Shown in pieces: positions 42,215 through 51,477 of a DNA stretch of 64,000 nt. Numbering within the stretch: position 1 is the stretch's first letter; every line of letters begins with the position of its first letter. The notes beneath the pieces are model-generated. The model did not search any database, had not been told where the DNA came from, and saw only the letters and a program-made list of their open reading frames with translations. Source of the stretch: Labilithrix luteola (GTDB lineage Bacteria > Myxococcota_A > Polyangia > Polyangiales > Polyangiaceae); contig NZ_CP012333.1 in assembly GCF_001263205.1 (NCBI RefSeq), positions 7,152,001 to 7,216,000 on the forward strand, read 5' to 3'. The translations under genes and the position numbers were made by a program.

Positions 42215-43591
42215 ATGAAGTCGTTTCGTCCCGATCGTGCCCGCGTGGCGCGCGAGATTCGTGCAACGGTGCGCCTGGCGCTGCCTCTCATTTGCGCGCA
42301 GCTTGCGGCCGTTGGCACCAACATGGTCGACGCGATGCTTGCCGGCCATCACAGTGCTCACGTACTCGGGGCCGTGGCGGTGGGGGCCAGCATCTGGTCG
42401 CTCGCACTTTTTTGCGGCATGGGCGTCATGATGGCGGTCCCGCCTTCGGTGTCGCAACTCGACGGTGCTGGACGGCGGCGTGACGTCGGAGCGTTGTTCC
42501 GCCAGGCACTCTGGTTGGCGCTCGGCATGGGTGTGTTGCTCTGGTTCGCCGTGCGTCATGCGGCGCCCCTCATCGCGCTGATCGGGGTGACGCCGGGGCT
42601 CCGTGACGAAGTCGGGGACTTCTTGCGCGCGATCAGTTGGGGAGCGCCGGCTCTGACCTGCTACTTCGCGCTGCGCGGTCTGTCCGAAGGTCTGTCGATG
42701 ACACGCCCTTCGATGTACTTCAGTCTTGGCGGGCTCACCGTGCTCATGCCGCTCGGCTACGTGCTGATGTTTGGGAAGCTCGGTCTCCCGCCGCAAGGTG
42801 CGCGCGGCTGCGGCATCGCTACGGCGATTGTCCTTTGGCTCGAAATGAGCGCGTTTGCCATTTATGTCGCGCGCCACCGCAACTACCGCGGGCTCGGGCT
42901 TGGCGAGCGCTTCGATCCGCCGAGCGTCGAGCGGATCGGAAAGTTGCTCTGGATCGGGCTGCCGATGGGCGTGACGCTGCTCGCCGAGGGTGGCTTGTTC
43001 GTCGCCGTGGCGCTGGCGATCGGAACGCTCGGTGAGAACGTCGTCGCCAGCCATCAGGTGGCGCTGAACATCGCCTCCTTCTTCTTCATGATCCCGCTTG
43101 GCCTCGCGATGGCGATCACGGTGCGAGTCGGTCATGCGGTCGGTCGTGGCGATGCGAGCGGAGTGCGCTACGCCGGCTTCTGCGGGATCGGGCTGACGCT
43201 CGCGACCCAGATGGTCTCGGCGGGACTGATGCTGACCATGCCGCATGTCATTGCGTCGCTCTACACGCGCGACGTCGGCGTGATCGCGACGGCGACTGAG
43301 CTCATCGTGCTGGCGGGGTTCTTTCAGTTCTCCGACGGAATCCAGGTTGCGTCGAATGGCGCACTTCGCGGCGTCAAGGATACGCGCGTGCCGATGGTGG
43401 TCACCTTGTTCGCATACTGGATGGTCGGCATGCCGGTCGGCTGGTGGCTCGCCTTCCGGCAGGGGCTCGGAGCGCGCGGCATGTGGATGGGACTCATCGC
43501 GGGTCTGACCGTGGCCGCCGTCCTGCTGTTCACGCGCTTCTGGCGAAACTCGTTTAGCGAACGCTGGCGGCGTTCAGCTCCCGTGACCTGA
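42215..43591 (+). CDS. MATE-family multidrug efflux transporter
   Basis: The 458-residue product has 12 predicted membrane helices in two halves. Each half contains MATE-type motifs (AVGTNMVDAMLAGHHSA in the first, ENVVASHQVALNIASFFFMI in the second) and the family's inner-membrane helix pattern. MATE pumps export cationic compounds with H+ or Na+ antiport. I chose ATG 42215 (MKSFRPDRARVAREI); the upstream in-frame region is not membrane-like. Its 3' end overlaps the convergent aldose epimerase gene by 18 bases. Confidence 0.9.
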   Translation: MKSFRPDRARVAREIRATVRLALPLICAQLAAVGTNMVDAMLAGHHSAHVLGAVAVGASIWSLALFCGMGVMMAVPPSVSQLDGAGRRRDVGALFRQALWLALGMGVLLWFAVRHAAPLIALIGVTPGLRDEVGDFLRAISWGAPALTCYFALRGLSEGLSMTRPSMYFSLGGLTVLMPLGYVLMFGKLGLPPQGARGCGIATAIVLWLEMSAFAIYVARHRNYRGLGLGERFDPPSVERIGKLLWIGLPMGVTLLAEGGLFVAVALAIGTLGENVVASHQVALNIASFFFMIPLGLAMAITVRVGHAVGRGDASGVRYAGFCGIGLTLATQMVSAGLMLTMPHVIASLYTRDVGVIATATELIVLAGFFQFSDGIQVASNGALRGVKDTRVPMVVTLFAYWMVGMPVGWWLAFRQGLGARGMWMGLIAGLTVAAVLLFTRFWRNSFSERWRRSAPVT

Positions 43592-44512
43592 CCGTCGCCC
43601 GGAGCGGGTCGACACGGCGATCCCCCAGCGGCCCTCGAAGACCTCGCCGGGGGCGAGCACGCGGAGACCGTTGCCGCTGTTGAACGCGTTCGGCGCGCAG
43701 GTCATCGGCTCGACGGCGAGCCCGTCGCGCCGCCGCGAACGGTTGGGCAAGGTGTCGCCGGTGTAGAGCTGCACGAAGTCGAACGCGCGGTCCTGCCACA
43801 CGAGAATCTCGCTACGCCCGCAGCGCAGGACCACGGTCGCGAGCCCGGCTCCGTCTCGCTCGAGCCGTGTGAAGGCATGGTCGAGCCGTGCGGTGCCGAT
43901 GGGGCGTGGCTGGTGGAAATCGACAACGCTGTGTTCGACGGGCCTCTCCTTGCGGGGGATCGAGCGCGGATCGACATCCAGCCAGTCGGCGGCGCGCACG
44001 CACAGCTCGATGGCATCGACGCTCGCCTCCGTAAACCGGAAGTACGGATGCGCGCCCGCGCCGAACGGACACGGCTTCGGGCCGATGTTCAGCGCGGTGA
44101 AGGTGACCCCCAGTCCGCCGACCGAAAGCCGGTATTCGACGGAGAGATCGAGCGGGAAGGGATAGCCGGGGCGGGGCTCGAGGCGGTGACGGAGCCGCAC
44201 GAATTCGGCGGCGCGGCGCTCGACGCTCCAGTCGGCCCAGCGGACCAGTCCGTGGATGGCGTGTCCCAGCTCGGGCTCGTCGATGGGCAGCTGATGAACG
44301 TGGCCCGAGAAGGAATAGCGACCGTCGGCGATGCGATTGGGCCATGGCATGAGGATCTGGCCTCGCCCGTCGGGACAGATCTCGTCGGCCTCGAAGCCGT
44401 CGAGTACGGCGCGATCGCCGACCGTGTAAGAGCGAAGCGTCGCGCCGACCGTGGCGACGACGAGCCGCTCGGCGCCGAGCGCGATCTCGATCTGTTCGCC
44501 GGAGAGCGCCAT
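43574..44512 (-). CDS. galM: Aldose 1-epimerase
   Basis: The product has the galactose-mutarotase fold: RGQILMPWPNRIADGRYSFS, LPIDEPELGHAIHGLVRWAD with the conserved HGL, then FGAGAHPYFR, which supplies the catalytic His, and LAVEPMTCAPNAFNSGNGLR, which includes the catalytic Glu. It interconverts alpha and beta anomers of hexoses in the cytoplasm. I chose ATG 44512. The gene is the partner of no sugar operon here. It converges with the MATE gene. Confidence 0.9.
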   Translation of the reverse strand: MALSGEQIEIALGAERLVVATVGATLRSYTVGDRAVLDGFEADEICPDGRGQILMPWPNRIADGRYSFSGHVHQLPIDEPELGHAIHGLVRWADWSVERRAAEFVRLRHRLEPRPGYPFPLDLSVEYRLSVGGLGVTFTALNIGPKPCPFGAGAHPYFRFTEASVDAIELCVRAADWLDVDPRSIPRKERPVEHSVVDFHQPRPIGTARLDHAFTRLERDGAGLATVVLRCGRSEILVWQDRAFDFVQLYTGDTLPNRSRRRDGLAVEPMTCAPNAFNSGNGLRVLAPGEVFEGRWGIAVSTRSGRRSGHGS

Positions 44513-44528
44513 GGTCCTGCAACGCCTG

Positions 44529-45128
44529 CTACTTCGCCGGCCGGCCAACGGAGACGATGTACTGCACGTTCTCGGCCGCGTGCCCAACCTCGATGAAGGC
44601 GTACCGTTCGGCGCGGTCCCCATACTTCGGGCGCAGCCGCGTGGTAACGCCCGTGAACACGAGATTGGCCGCCGCCGTGCCGAGCTGAGGCTGACCTACC
44701 GCCACGTGCGCGAGATCAGCCCGGTGATCGCCGGGCGTGGCGAGGCGCAGCGAATTGTGGGCGGGGTCGTAGTGCGAGACGCCCTTTCCGTCCACGAGGT
44801 AGAGCTCCAGTGGATAGAGCGCGCCCGCGGATGGCGACGCGCGCAGTCCACGTTCCTTGTCGGTGAGCCCTTGGGCGGCCCACGTGAGCTGCACGAGCTC
44901 GTCGGGCGAGAGCGCGGCGGGGCCGAAGTCGCGCTGCGAGCGCCTCCGGTTGATCACCGTCTCGAGCGGCGTTGCCCCCGTGGTTTTCGGCGTGGGCAGC
45001 GTCACGGTCTCGCCCTGGGGCGGGCCACTTCCGCTGGTCGAGTCCGACGATGCGCTACGGCAGCCCGTGGCGAGAGTCATGACGACTGCCGTGCCGACCA
45101 GTGCACGGCGCAACCGTTTCCCGTCCAT
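44529..45128 (-). CDS. SagB-type nitroreductase-like lipoprotein, internally shortened
   Basis: A signal peptide ends LATGC (Cys23 from ATG 45128; ATG 45146 is the alternative). The domain starts RRSQRDFGPAALSPDELVQL and continues WAAQGLTDKERGLRASPSAG, ALYPLELYLV, as in SagB-type nitroreductases with FMN. The end reads AFIEVGHAAENVQYIVSVGR. Family members have about 30 more residues between AENV and VGRP, including part of the FMN site. The deletion keeps the frame. It may be inactive. It starts 64-92 bases downstream of a long inverted repeat. Confidence 0.8.
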   Translation of the reverse strand: MDGKRLRRALVGTAVVMTLATGCRSASSDSTSGSGPPQGETVTLPTPKTTGATPLETVINRRRSQRDFGPAALSPDELVQLTWAAQGLTDKERGLRASPSAGALYPLELYLVDGKGVSHYDPAHNSLRLATPGDHRADLAHVAVGQPQLGTAAANLVFTGVTTRLRPKYGDRAERYAFIEVGHAAENVQYIVSVGRPAK

Positions 45129-45191
45129 TCCGACGACGAATTGCATCACCTGCGCCAGTCGTCGCCCCTCGCCCAGCTTCGCGGCCGAAGC

Positions 45192-45229
45192 GCAAGCAAT
45201 GACATTCGGGGAGTTGATACATTGCTTGC
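45192..45229. promoter_or_regulatory. Ten-base perfect inverted repeat upstream of the SagB-like gene
   Basis: GCAAGCAATG and CATTGCTTGC form a perfect ten-base dyad with an 18-base spacer. It lies 64 bases upstream of the ATG 45128 start (46 from 45146) of the SagB-like gene on the minus strand. It could be a dimer-binding operator, or a hairpin. No regulator is assigned. Confidence 0.5.
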
Positions 45230-45388
45230 ATGCGAAGCGTCGGGCGCAGCCTCGTCCCGTCGCCTGACCCGATGAGACAGTGGATGGTGGAGTCCCGTAG
45301 GTAAGGGGGCACACACACAACCCTCACACGCCGTCGTGGCCTGAACGATTCCAGGTACTTACGAAATTCGAAAAATCGTCGAGGGCCG

Positions 45389-45418
45389 TGTCGATCCCGG
45401 GTGCGGTGGTTGGTCGTC
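45389..45418 (+). promoter_or_regulatory. Candidate ECF42-type promoter of the DGPF gene
   Basis: TGTCGA at 45389 and CGTC at 45415 are separated by 20 bases and lie 20-49 bases upstream of the DGPF gene start. TGTCGA is the -35 element reported for ECF42 targets, and the ECF42 sigma gene follows the DGPF gene. The spacing is on the long side for a sigma promoter. Confidence 0.4.
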
Positions 45419-45437
45419 CGTAAAAGGAGAACCCACC

Positions 45438-45872
45438 ATGAAATTCATCGTTCTCGCCCCCGCGAACACGGACACCGAAGCCGGGGTGCTCCCGAGCCCC
45501 GAAGAGTTCGTCAAGATGGGCGCGTTCCAGGAGGAGCTCGTGAAGGCGGGCGTACTGGTCGCCGGCGAAGGGCTTCGCGAGTCATCGAAGGGGGCGCGCC
45601 TCACGTTCGGTAAGGACGGCAAGACCACGATCAAGAATGGTCCGTTCACCGAGTCGAAGGAGCTCATCGCGGGCTTCTCCATCATCCAGGTGAAGTCACT
45701 CGACGAGGCGCTCGCTTGGATGAGCCGCGCGCCGTGCCCCGAGGGCACCACCCTCGAGATTCGCCAGCTCTTCTCGGACGACGACTTCGCGCCAGTCGAC
45801 CCGACGGGCGAGCTCCGCGAGGAAGACGCGAAGCGCCGCGCGCGCGCCGAGGAGCAGCACGGCAAGAGCTGA
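45438..45872 (+). CDS. DGPF-domain (YCII-related) protein
   Basis: The product has MKFIVLAPANTDTEAG, then EELVKAGVLVAGEGLRESS and KNGPFTESKELIAGFSIIQV. This is the DGPF family (here NGPF), which accompanies ECF42-type sigma factors. An AAAGGAGA Shine-Dalgarno precedes ATG 45438. It lies 29 bases upstream of the ECF42 gene on the same strand and is usually a target of that sigma factor. The molecular function is unknown. Confidence 0.9.
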   Translation: MKFIVLAPANTDTEAGVLPSPEEFVKMGAFQEELVKAGVLVAGEGLRESSKGARLTFGKDGKTTIKNGPFTESKELIAGFSIIQVKSLDEALAWMSRAPCPEGTTLEIRQLFSDDDFAPVDPTGELREEDAKRRARAEEQHGKS

Positions 45873-45901
45873 CGCGGCTTCCGCCCGCGCGCCCCGCGTG
45901 A

Positions 45902-47182
45902 ATGATGAACGAAACGCAGCGACGAATCGAAGCGGTCTTTCGAATCGAGTGGGCACGGCTCGTGGCCGGGCTTGCTCGATTCGTTCGTGGCGACCTCGGC
46001 GCGGCCGAGGAGCTCGCCCAGGACGCGCTCGTCGCTGCGCTCGAGACATGGCCCGAAGACGGTATTCCGCGTGAGCCCGGCGCGTGGCTCATGCAGGTTG
46101 CGAAGAATCGCGCGCTGAAGCGCATCGATCGTCAGAAGCGCTGGGAAAAGAAGGAAACCGAGATCACGCGGGTCCTGCGCGATAGGCAGGAACGCGGCGC
46201 AGACGCGATCGAGGAGGCGGCCGACGACGACGTCGGTGACGACCTCCTCCGACTCGTGTTCGCGTCCTGCCATCCGTCGCTGAGCGCGGAGAGCCGCGTT
46301 GCGTTGACGCTTCGGGTCGTCTCTGGCCTCACGACGCAAGAGATCGCGTGTGCGTTCGTCATTCCGGAGACGACCGCCGCGCAGCGCATCGTGCGTGCGA
46401 AGAAGACCCTCGCCGAATCGGGCGCCGCGTTCGAAGTGCCGCGAGGCAAAGAGCTCGCAGAGCGGCTCTCCTCGGTGCTCGAGGTCGTTTACTTCGTATT
46501 CAACGAAGGCTACGTCGCGACGGTCGGCGGCGACTGGATGAGGCCTGCCCTTTGCGAAGACGCGCTTCGCCTCGGCCGCATCCTCGCGGAGCTCGTGCCG
46601 AACGAAGCCGAAGTCCATGGCCTCGTCGCGCTCATGGAGATTCAGGCTTCACGCATCGGCGCGCGCACGCTGCCAGACGGCACGCCGATACCGCTCTTCG
46701 AGCAGAGCCGCGCGCGCTGGGATCGGTTTCTCATCGAGCGCGGTCTGGCGGCGTTGAAGCGCGGCGAAGCGGCTCTCCACGGAGAGGGGGGCACGCCGGG
46801 TGAGTACCTGCTGCAGGCCGGGATCGCCGCCTGTCATGCACGCGCGCGAACACCGGAGGACACCGATTGGCGGCGCATCGTCGCGATTTACGAGCAGCTC
46901 GCGGCGACGACGCCATCACCGATCGTCGAGCTGAATCGCGCGGTCGCGATCTCGTTTGCGGACGGGCCCGCGGCGGGCCTCGCGATCATCGACGAGCTCG
47001 CGAAGCTGTTCGCTGGCGCGCTCGAGGGCTATCACCTCGTGCCGGCGGTACGCGCCGACTTCCTCTCACGTCTCGGCCGCCGCGACGAAGCACGCGCCGA
47101 GCTCGAGCGCGCCGCCTCGCTCACGAAGAACGATCGCGAACGCGCCTTGCTTCTAACGCGCGCCGCAGCGACGCAGAATTGA
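45902..47182 (+). CDS. ECF42-type RNA polymerase sigma factor
   Basis: The 426-residue protein starts with sigma region 2 (FVRGDLGAAEELAQDALVAA, then WLMQVAKNRALKRIDRQKRW) and region 4 (VALTLRVVSGLTTQEIACAF, PETTAAQRIVRAKKTL). A C-terminal extension of about 230 residues is helical and TPR-like (YFVFNEGYVATVGGDWMRPA, LVALMEIQASRIGART, GPAAGLAIIDELAKLF). ECF42 members have no cognate anti-sigma; the extension regulates activity. The ATG at 45902 is preceded by an alternative reading of two adjacent ATGs. It is linked to the DGPF gene. Confidence 0.9.
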   Translation: MMNETQRRIEAVFRIEWARLVAGLARFVRGDLGAAEELAQDALVAALETWPEDGIPREPGAWLMQVAKNRALKRIDRQKRWEKKETEITRVLRDRQERGADAIEEAADDDVGDDLLRLVFASCHPSLSAESRVALTLRVVSGLTTQEIACAFVIPETTAAQRIVRAKKTLAESGAAFEVPRGKELAERLSSVLEVVYFVFNEGYVATVGGDWMRPALCEDALRLGRILAELVPNEAEVHGLVALMEIQASRIGARTLPDGTPIPLFEQSRARWDRFLIERGLAALKRGEAALHGEGGTPGEYLLQAGIAACHARARTPEDTDWRRIVAIYEQLAATTPSPIVELNRAVAISFADGPAAGLAIIDELAKLFAGALEGYHLVPAVRADFLSRLGRRDEARAELERAASLTKNDRERALLLTRAAATQN

Positions 47183-47184
47183 GA

Positions 47185-47682
47185 TTAGGTGTCGCGAGCC
47201 GGCGAGCCCGACGCAGCCGACGAGTCGCCGATCGTCTGCGCCACCGCGTAGCTGTCCTCGAGGACCCGGTAGTGCACGATCAAGCCATCCCGCACGGTCA
47301 TCACGACCGCGCCCTCGCTCGAGACAACGCGACCTGATGCCGTGAGGAGGGAGTCAAACGAGCCGAGCACGACCGCCCGGTCTCCGTTGACGAGGGGCTC
47401 CTCGAGATGAACGCGCACCTGGCGCACGCCTTCCCGGAATTGGCGGAAGAAGTCGGCCACGCCTGCACGACCATGACGACGCCCCAGCCACGGGACCGCC
47501 TCCACGTGCCCTGCGATGTACCAGTCCACGTCTTCGCTGAACGAGGCCGCGAGCTCCGCGGGCGTCGCACCCGTCCCGAGGAGCCGGAGGTATCGTTCGA
47601 CCACCTGGCGCGTCGCCCGTGTCTCCTCCAGTCGCGTGCGGTCAGCGGTGAATGGCTCCGCTGTCAGGTTCGGGTCGGTCAT
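47185..47682 (-). CDS. SnoaL/NTF2-like domain protein
   Basis: The 165-residue product has the SnoaL-like fold: RQVVERYLRLLGTGATPAEL, AASFSEDVDWYIAGHVEAVP, GRAGVADFFRQFREGV, and a beta-rich end (AVVMTVRDGLIVHYRVLEDS). NTF2-like proteins act as small-molecule isomerases, cyclases or ligand binders; this one has no assigned substrate. It converges with the ECF42 gene, two bases between stops. It lies downstream of the divergent lipoprotein gene by about 120 bases. Confidence 0.8.
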   Translation of the reverse strand: MTDPNLTAEPFTADRTRLEETRATRQVVERYLRLLGTGATPAELAASFSEDVDWYIAGHVEAVPWLGRRHGRAGVADFFRQFREGVRQVRVHLEEPLVNGDRAVVLGSFDSLLTASGRVVSSEGAVVMTVRDGLIVHYRVLEDSYAVAQTIGDSSAASGSPARDT

Positions 47683-47801
47683 GGCGCTCCTTCGTGCGTC
47701 GTCGGGCGATCCGACGTCGCGTGCCGTGCTCGGCTGGAAGGAATCTATGGCGAGTCCCGATGCTGCGCGATGACGTGCGAGGTAATGGACTGCCTACCGC
47801 C

Positions 47802-48596
47802 TCAGCTTCCGCCGTCGCTCGCGGCGTCGGAGCCGGCGTCGGCCGGGCCCCCGCACACGCCTTCGACGCACGGAGTGCCAGCCGCGCACGCGATCCCGCA
47901 GCCGCCGCAGTGGGACGCATCGGACTTCGTGCGGGCGCACCCGCCGGGGCAGGGGGCTTCATCCGCCGTGCACTTGCACACGCCGTGGGAGCAGCCGCCG
48001 CCGGCGATGCAGGGAAACTCGCAGTCGTTGGTCTCGCGGCCATCCTGCGCGTCGTCCCAGGCTTCGCTGTCGACGTACGTAGCGCTGGAGGCCGTGGAGG
48101 TCGGCACGTTGCAGCCGAGGCTGGCCGCGACCATCATGGACCATGTGAAGCACGGGACCGTCGACGCGGCGACGGGGGAGTTGTTCCAGCACCGACCGGC
48201 GTTTGCGAAGCGATCGCATACGTCGACCGAGTTGGTGCTGCTTGTCGTGCTCGCCGCACCCTTCGCGCACGACGGTGTGTCTTGGGCAATGGCGGAAAGC
48301 GCCTTGACGACGACAGGGTCCGTCTGGACGGTCGCGCCCGGGAAGAACGCGTAACGCAGCTTGAAGAGATAGCGCCACTCGGAAGCGGAGAGCGCCGCTT
48401 TCGCGCGGTCGGACGCTCGCGTCACGAGGGTCTGCTGTTCGGCCGTCAAATGACGGATGGTCGTCGGATCGGCGTCGCTGAATACACACGAAGGGCCGGA
48501 CGACCCACTGTCACTCGAAGAACAATGGACAGCGGAGATGGCTGCGCCGATGCCGGCCAAGACGAGGAGGGACCGTAACGAAGTCCGAGGGCTCAT
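47802..48596 (-). CDS. Cys-rich lipoprotein (264 aa)
   Basis: The signal peptide ends SAVHC (Cys25). A helical middle (EQQTLVTRASDRAKAALSAS, EWRYLFKLRYAFFPGA) precedes a C-terminal Cys-rich module of the same style as cassette gene 4 (DCEFPCIAGGGCSHGVCKC, then HCGGCGIACAAGTPCVEGVC). I chose ATG 48596. It is divergent from the FG-GAP lipoprotein gene, 144 bases between starts. Function unknown. Confidence 0.75.
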   Translation of the reverse strand: MSPRTSLRSLLVLAGIGAAISAVHCSSSDSGSSGPSCVFSDADPTTIRHLTAEQQTLVTRASDRAKAALSASEWRYLFKLRYAFFPGATVQTDPVVVKALSAIAQDTPSCAKGAASTTSSTNSVDVCDRFANAGRCWNNSPVAASTVPCFTWSMMVAASLGCNVPTSTASSATYVDSEAWDDAQDGRETNDCEFPCIAGGGCSHGVCKCTADEAPCPGGCARTKSDASHCGGCGIACAAGTPCVEGVCGGPADAGSDAASDGGS

Positions 48597-48740
48597 TTCG
48601 ATCGTGCATCCTCGCCCGAAAACCAACTGCCGTCGAGCATGCGCGAAGTTCGTGACGGCCCGAGGCTGGCTATTCGCGGGTTGCGGAGGGAGCTCGAAAG
48701 GCACCCACGCGCAACTCTGCGAACGATATGCTCGGCGGTC

Positions 48741-51260
48741 ATGGCCGAAAGACGTAACGAACGGTGGTGGGGCGTCGTGGCGTTGATCACGCTCGGTATT
48801 GCGAGTACGGCACCCGGCTGCGGAACGACGGATACAATGAGCCCGACCACGACCTCTTCCTCCGGCGACGCAGGTGAGGGGGAGGAGGCGGGGACGCCTA
48901 CGATCGACGCTGGCGCGGACGGCGGCGACACCGTCGGCTGCACCGTCCCGTGCAACGCCGCGACGGAGATCTGTTCGCAGGGCGTGTGCGTCCCGCGCAC
49001 GCCGTGCACGACCGACGACGACTGCTCGAACGACACGACGTGTGGGCCCGCGAAGGTTTGTCAGCCCTGGGACGGAAAGACCCCGGCTCACGATCCGAGC
49101 TGCGTGAACGTGATCGCTCCCGGCAACTTCTCGCCCAAGTTGAGGTGTGAGTTCAGGCAGCCGCCTGCGGGGGATCCCTTTCCTGGTCACGTCGACGTGC
49201 AGGGCACGCCGATCGTGGTCAACTTCAATCATCCGTCGAGCGCCGGTTCACCCAGCATCGCAGCCTCGTTCACGGCTACCGTCCCCGGCGGCTACACCGA
49301 GGACTTGGGGGTCATTCGCATTCTCAAGGGCACTGACTGCTCGCTCGAGGCAGACCTCGGCGGCGTCGATCTCGACGGCGACGGCGTTATCGACTGGACG
49401 GTGTCCACGGCCTCGCTCGCCGCGGGTGACCTCGACGGCGATGGCTCTGCGGAGATCGTGGCCTACGGCAGCGACGGCGCGACGCTGGCGTTCACACGCA
49501 AGAACGGGCAGTGGGCGCTCTTGTGGAAGGCGGTTTTCCCGGCCGGCGCGCCCTGGGCGCCGTGCGACCCCGGGAATCACCGCTGCGCCCTCGGCTGGGC
49601 CGGGCCGTCGATCTACGATCTGGATGACGACGGCGTCCCGGAGGTGGTGCGCGAAGGCGTGGTCTTCGGCTCGGACGGCGCACTCAAGTCGCTCGCTCCG
49701 CCCGGATACGCCAGCTACTCGGCGGGCCTTTTCTCGGTCGTCGCGAACCTCGATCAGGACGCTGCGGTGGAGATCACCAACGGGCAGAGCATCTGGGAGT
49801 GGAGGCTCGTACCGCCAGGGGGCGGTGCGTGGGTGAAAGAGCCCGGCTTTCCGGGCGCCTCGGCGTCCGCACCCGGCCACGTGGCGATCGCCGACTTCGG
49901 CGCTTATGGGGCGAACGTGCCGGCGAAGAACCCGGAGATCGTCGTCGTTCGTAGCAATACGGTGATGGTCTACGCCGTCGACGGTACCTTCGCGCTACCG
50001 CCGGTCTCCGCGCCGGTCGCGTTCGGAGGCGGCCCACCGACGATCGCCGACTTCGACGGTGACGGTCTCCCCGAAATCGGCGTCGCGGGACAGAATTACT
50101 ATACGGTTTACGACATCGATTGCGGCCCGACACCACGACCGGGCGGCACATGTTCCCTCGGCACATGCGCCTTCAGCGGGGTGGACAAGCCCTGTCCGGC
50201 GCAGGGCTACATCGCCTGGTCGCGGGCGTCGCAGGACAAGTCTTCGAACGCTACCGGGTCGACCTCCTTCGACTTCGACGCCGACGGCGTGAGCGAGGTC
50301 GTTTACGCCGACGAGTGCTTCGTACGCATCTACAGCGGAAAGACCGGCGAGGTGCTCTCCAGCCAGTACCGCTCCTCATGTACCTGGTATGAGACCGCGA
50401 TCATCGCCGACGTCGACGGGAACTTCCGCGCGGATCTGATCTCCCCCTCGAACAAGGCCTGCACGGCACCGGACACCGGCAGGGCTTGCACGATGCTCGA
50501 CGCCAACGGGGTCGACCCGCTCTTCGCCGGCCTCCGCTGCCAGACGGGCGCTGACTGCGTCTCGGGCACGTGCGACGGCGGCCTCTGCCGCTGCACGGCG
50601 AGCGCGCAGTGCTGCAGCGCGAAAAACGATGCCGCCTGCATCGACGAGGGCTACAAGTGTGCGCCGCCCCCTGCGGGCACCCAGGGAGCGGGCAACACCT
50701 GCCGCGCCGCTCGTCCAGGCGACATCTCGGGGATCCGCGTCTACTCCGATGCCAACGACAACTGGGTTCGCGCGCGCACGGTCTGGAACCAGCATGCGTA
50801 CGCCATCACCCACATCAACGAGGACGGCACCGTCCCGAAGACGAGCGCATGGGCGAACAATTGGGATTTGCCCAAGCACAACGACTTCCGGACGAACGTG
50901 CCCGGCATCCCGAACGGTCTCGCCACCGGCGACGTCACCGCCGGCGCTGCGGACAAATTCACATGCGCGGGAGCAAGCGCGAACCTGAGCTCCCTGATCT
51001 GCAACCGCGGCGCCGAGCCTATCGGCGCGGGACTCCACGTGGGCTTCTACGTCGATGGCGCCGTAGTGTGCTCGACGAAGACCACGACGCCGCTCGCGCC
51101 CGAGACGTGCGAGACCATCACGTGCATGTGGGCTACGCCACCGACCAACGATGCGCACGCCGTCGACGTCACGGTGTTCCCCAATGACGACGGGGCATAC
51201 GCCGAGTGCAAGAGCGGCAACAACAAGGCGCTCGTGCAGCATGTGTTCTGCAAACCGTAG
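48741..51260 (+). CDS. FG-GAP/VCBS-repeat lipoprotein
   Basis: A signal peptide ends STAPGC (Cys27). After a Cys-rich segment (CTVPCNAATEICSQGVCVPR, CTTDDDCSNDTTCGPAKVC) come FG-GAP/VCBS repeats (GVDLDGDGVIDW, AAGDLDGDGSAEIV, YDLDDDGVPEVV, IADFDGDGLPEIG, FDFDADGVSEVV), then a second Cys block and a C-terminal CARDB-like domain (LICNRGAEPIGAGLHVGFYV, DGAVVCSTKTT). I chose ATG 48741 (MAERRNERWW). It is a surface protein, probably with a Ca-bound propeller. Function unknown. Confidence 0.85.
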   Translation: MAERRNERWWGVVALITLGIASTAPGCGTTDTMSPTTTSSSGDAGEGEEAGTPTIDAGADGGDTVGCTVPCNAATEICSQGVCVPRTPCTTDDDCSNDTTCGPAKVCQPWDGKTPAHDPSCVNVIAPGNFSPKLRCEFRQPPAGDPFPGHVDVQGTPIVVNFNHPSSAGSPSIAASFTATVPGGYTEDLGVIRILKGTDCSLEADLGGVDLDGDGVIDWTVSTASLAAGDLDGDGSAEIVAYGSDGATLAFTRKNGQWALLWKAVFPAGAPWAPCDPGNHRCALGWAGPSIYDLDDDGVPEVVREGVVFGSDGALKSLAPPGYASYSAGLFSVVANLDQDAAVEITNGQSIWEWRLVPPGGGAWVKEPGFPGASASAPGHVAIADFGAYGANVPAKNPEIVVVRSNTVMVYAVDGTFALPPVSAPVAFGGGPPTIADFDGDGLPEIGVAGQNYYTVYDIDCGPTPRPGGTCSLGTCAFSGVDKPCPAQGYIAWSRASQDKSSNATGSTSFDFDADGVSEVVYADECFVRIYSGKTGEVLSSQYRSSCTWYETAIIADVDGNFRADLISPSNKACTAPDTGRACTMLDANGVDPLFAGLRCQTGADCVSGTCDGGLCRCTASAQCCSAKNDAACIDEGYKCAPPPAGTQGAGNTCRAARPGDISGIRVYSDANDNWVRARTVWNQHAYAITHINEDGTVPKTSAWANNWDLPKHNDFRTNVPGIPNGLATGDVTAGAADKFTCAGASANLSSLICNRGAEPIGAGLHVGFYVDGAVVCSTKTTTPLAPETCETITCMWATPPTNDAHAVDVTVFPNDDGAYAECKSGNNKALVQHVFCKP

Positions 51261-51477
51261 GACGGAGTGGCCTTGCCAATCGACGCTAATTCGATGCCTC
51301 GTCGGGTAGGGGACACGAGCGTCGAGACGCAATGACAGGCTTGCTGCTCGGCAGGTCGTTGCTCGAGAAGGCGACCCCCGTGTGGTAGTGTCCAGCCGCT
51401 TGCCGTTCGCGGGCCACGGCCCGGGTCAGGCGTCTCGTTTTGACGCGCAGCGGCGCGAAAGAGGTTCTAGTGCGCAC

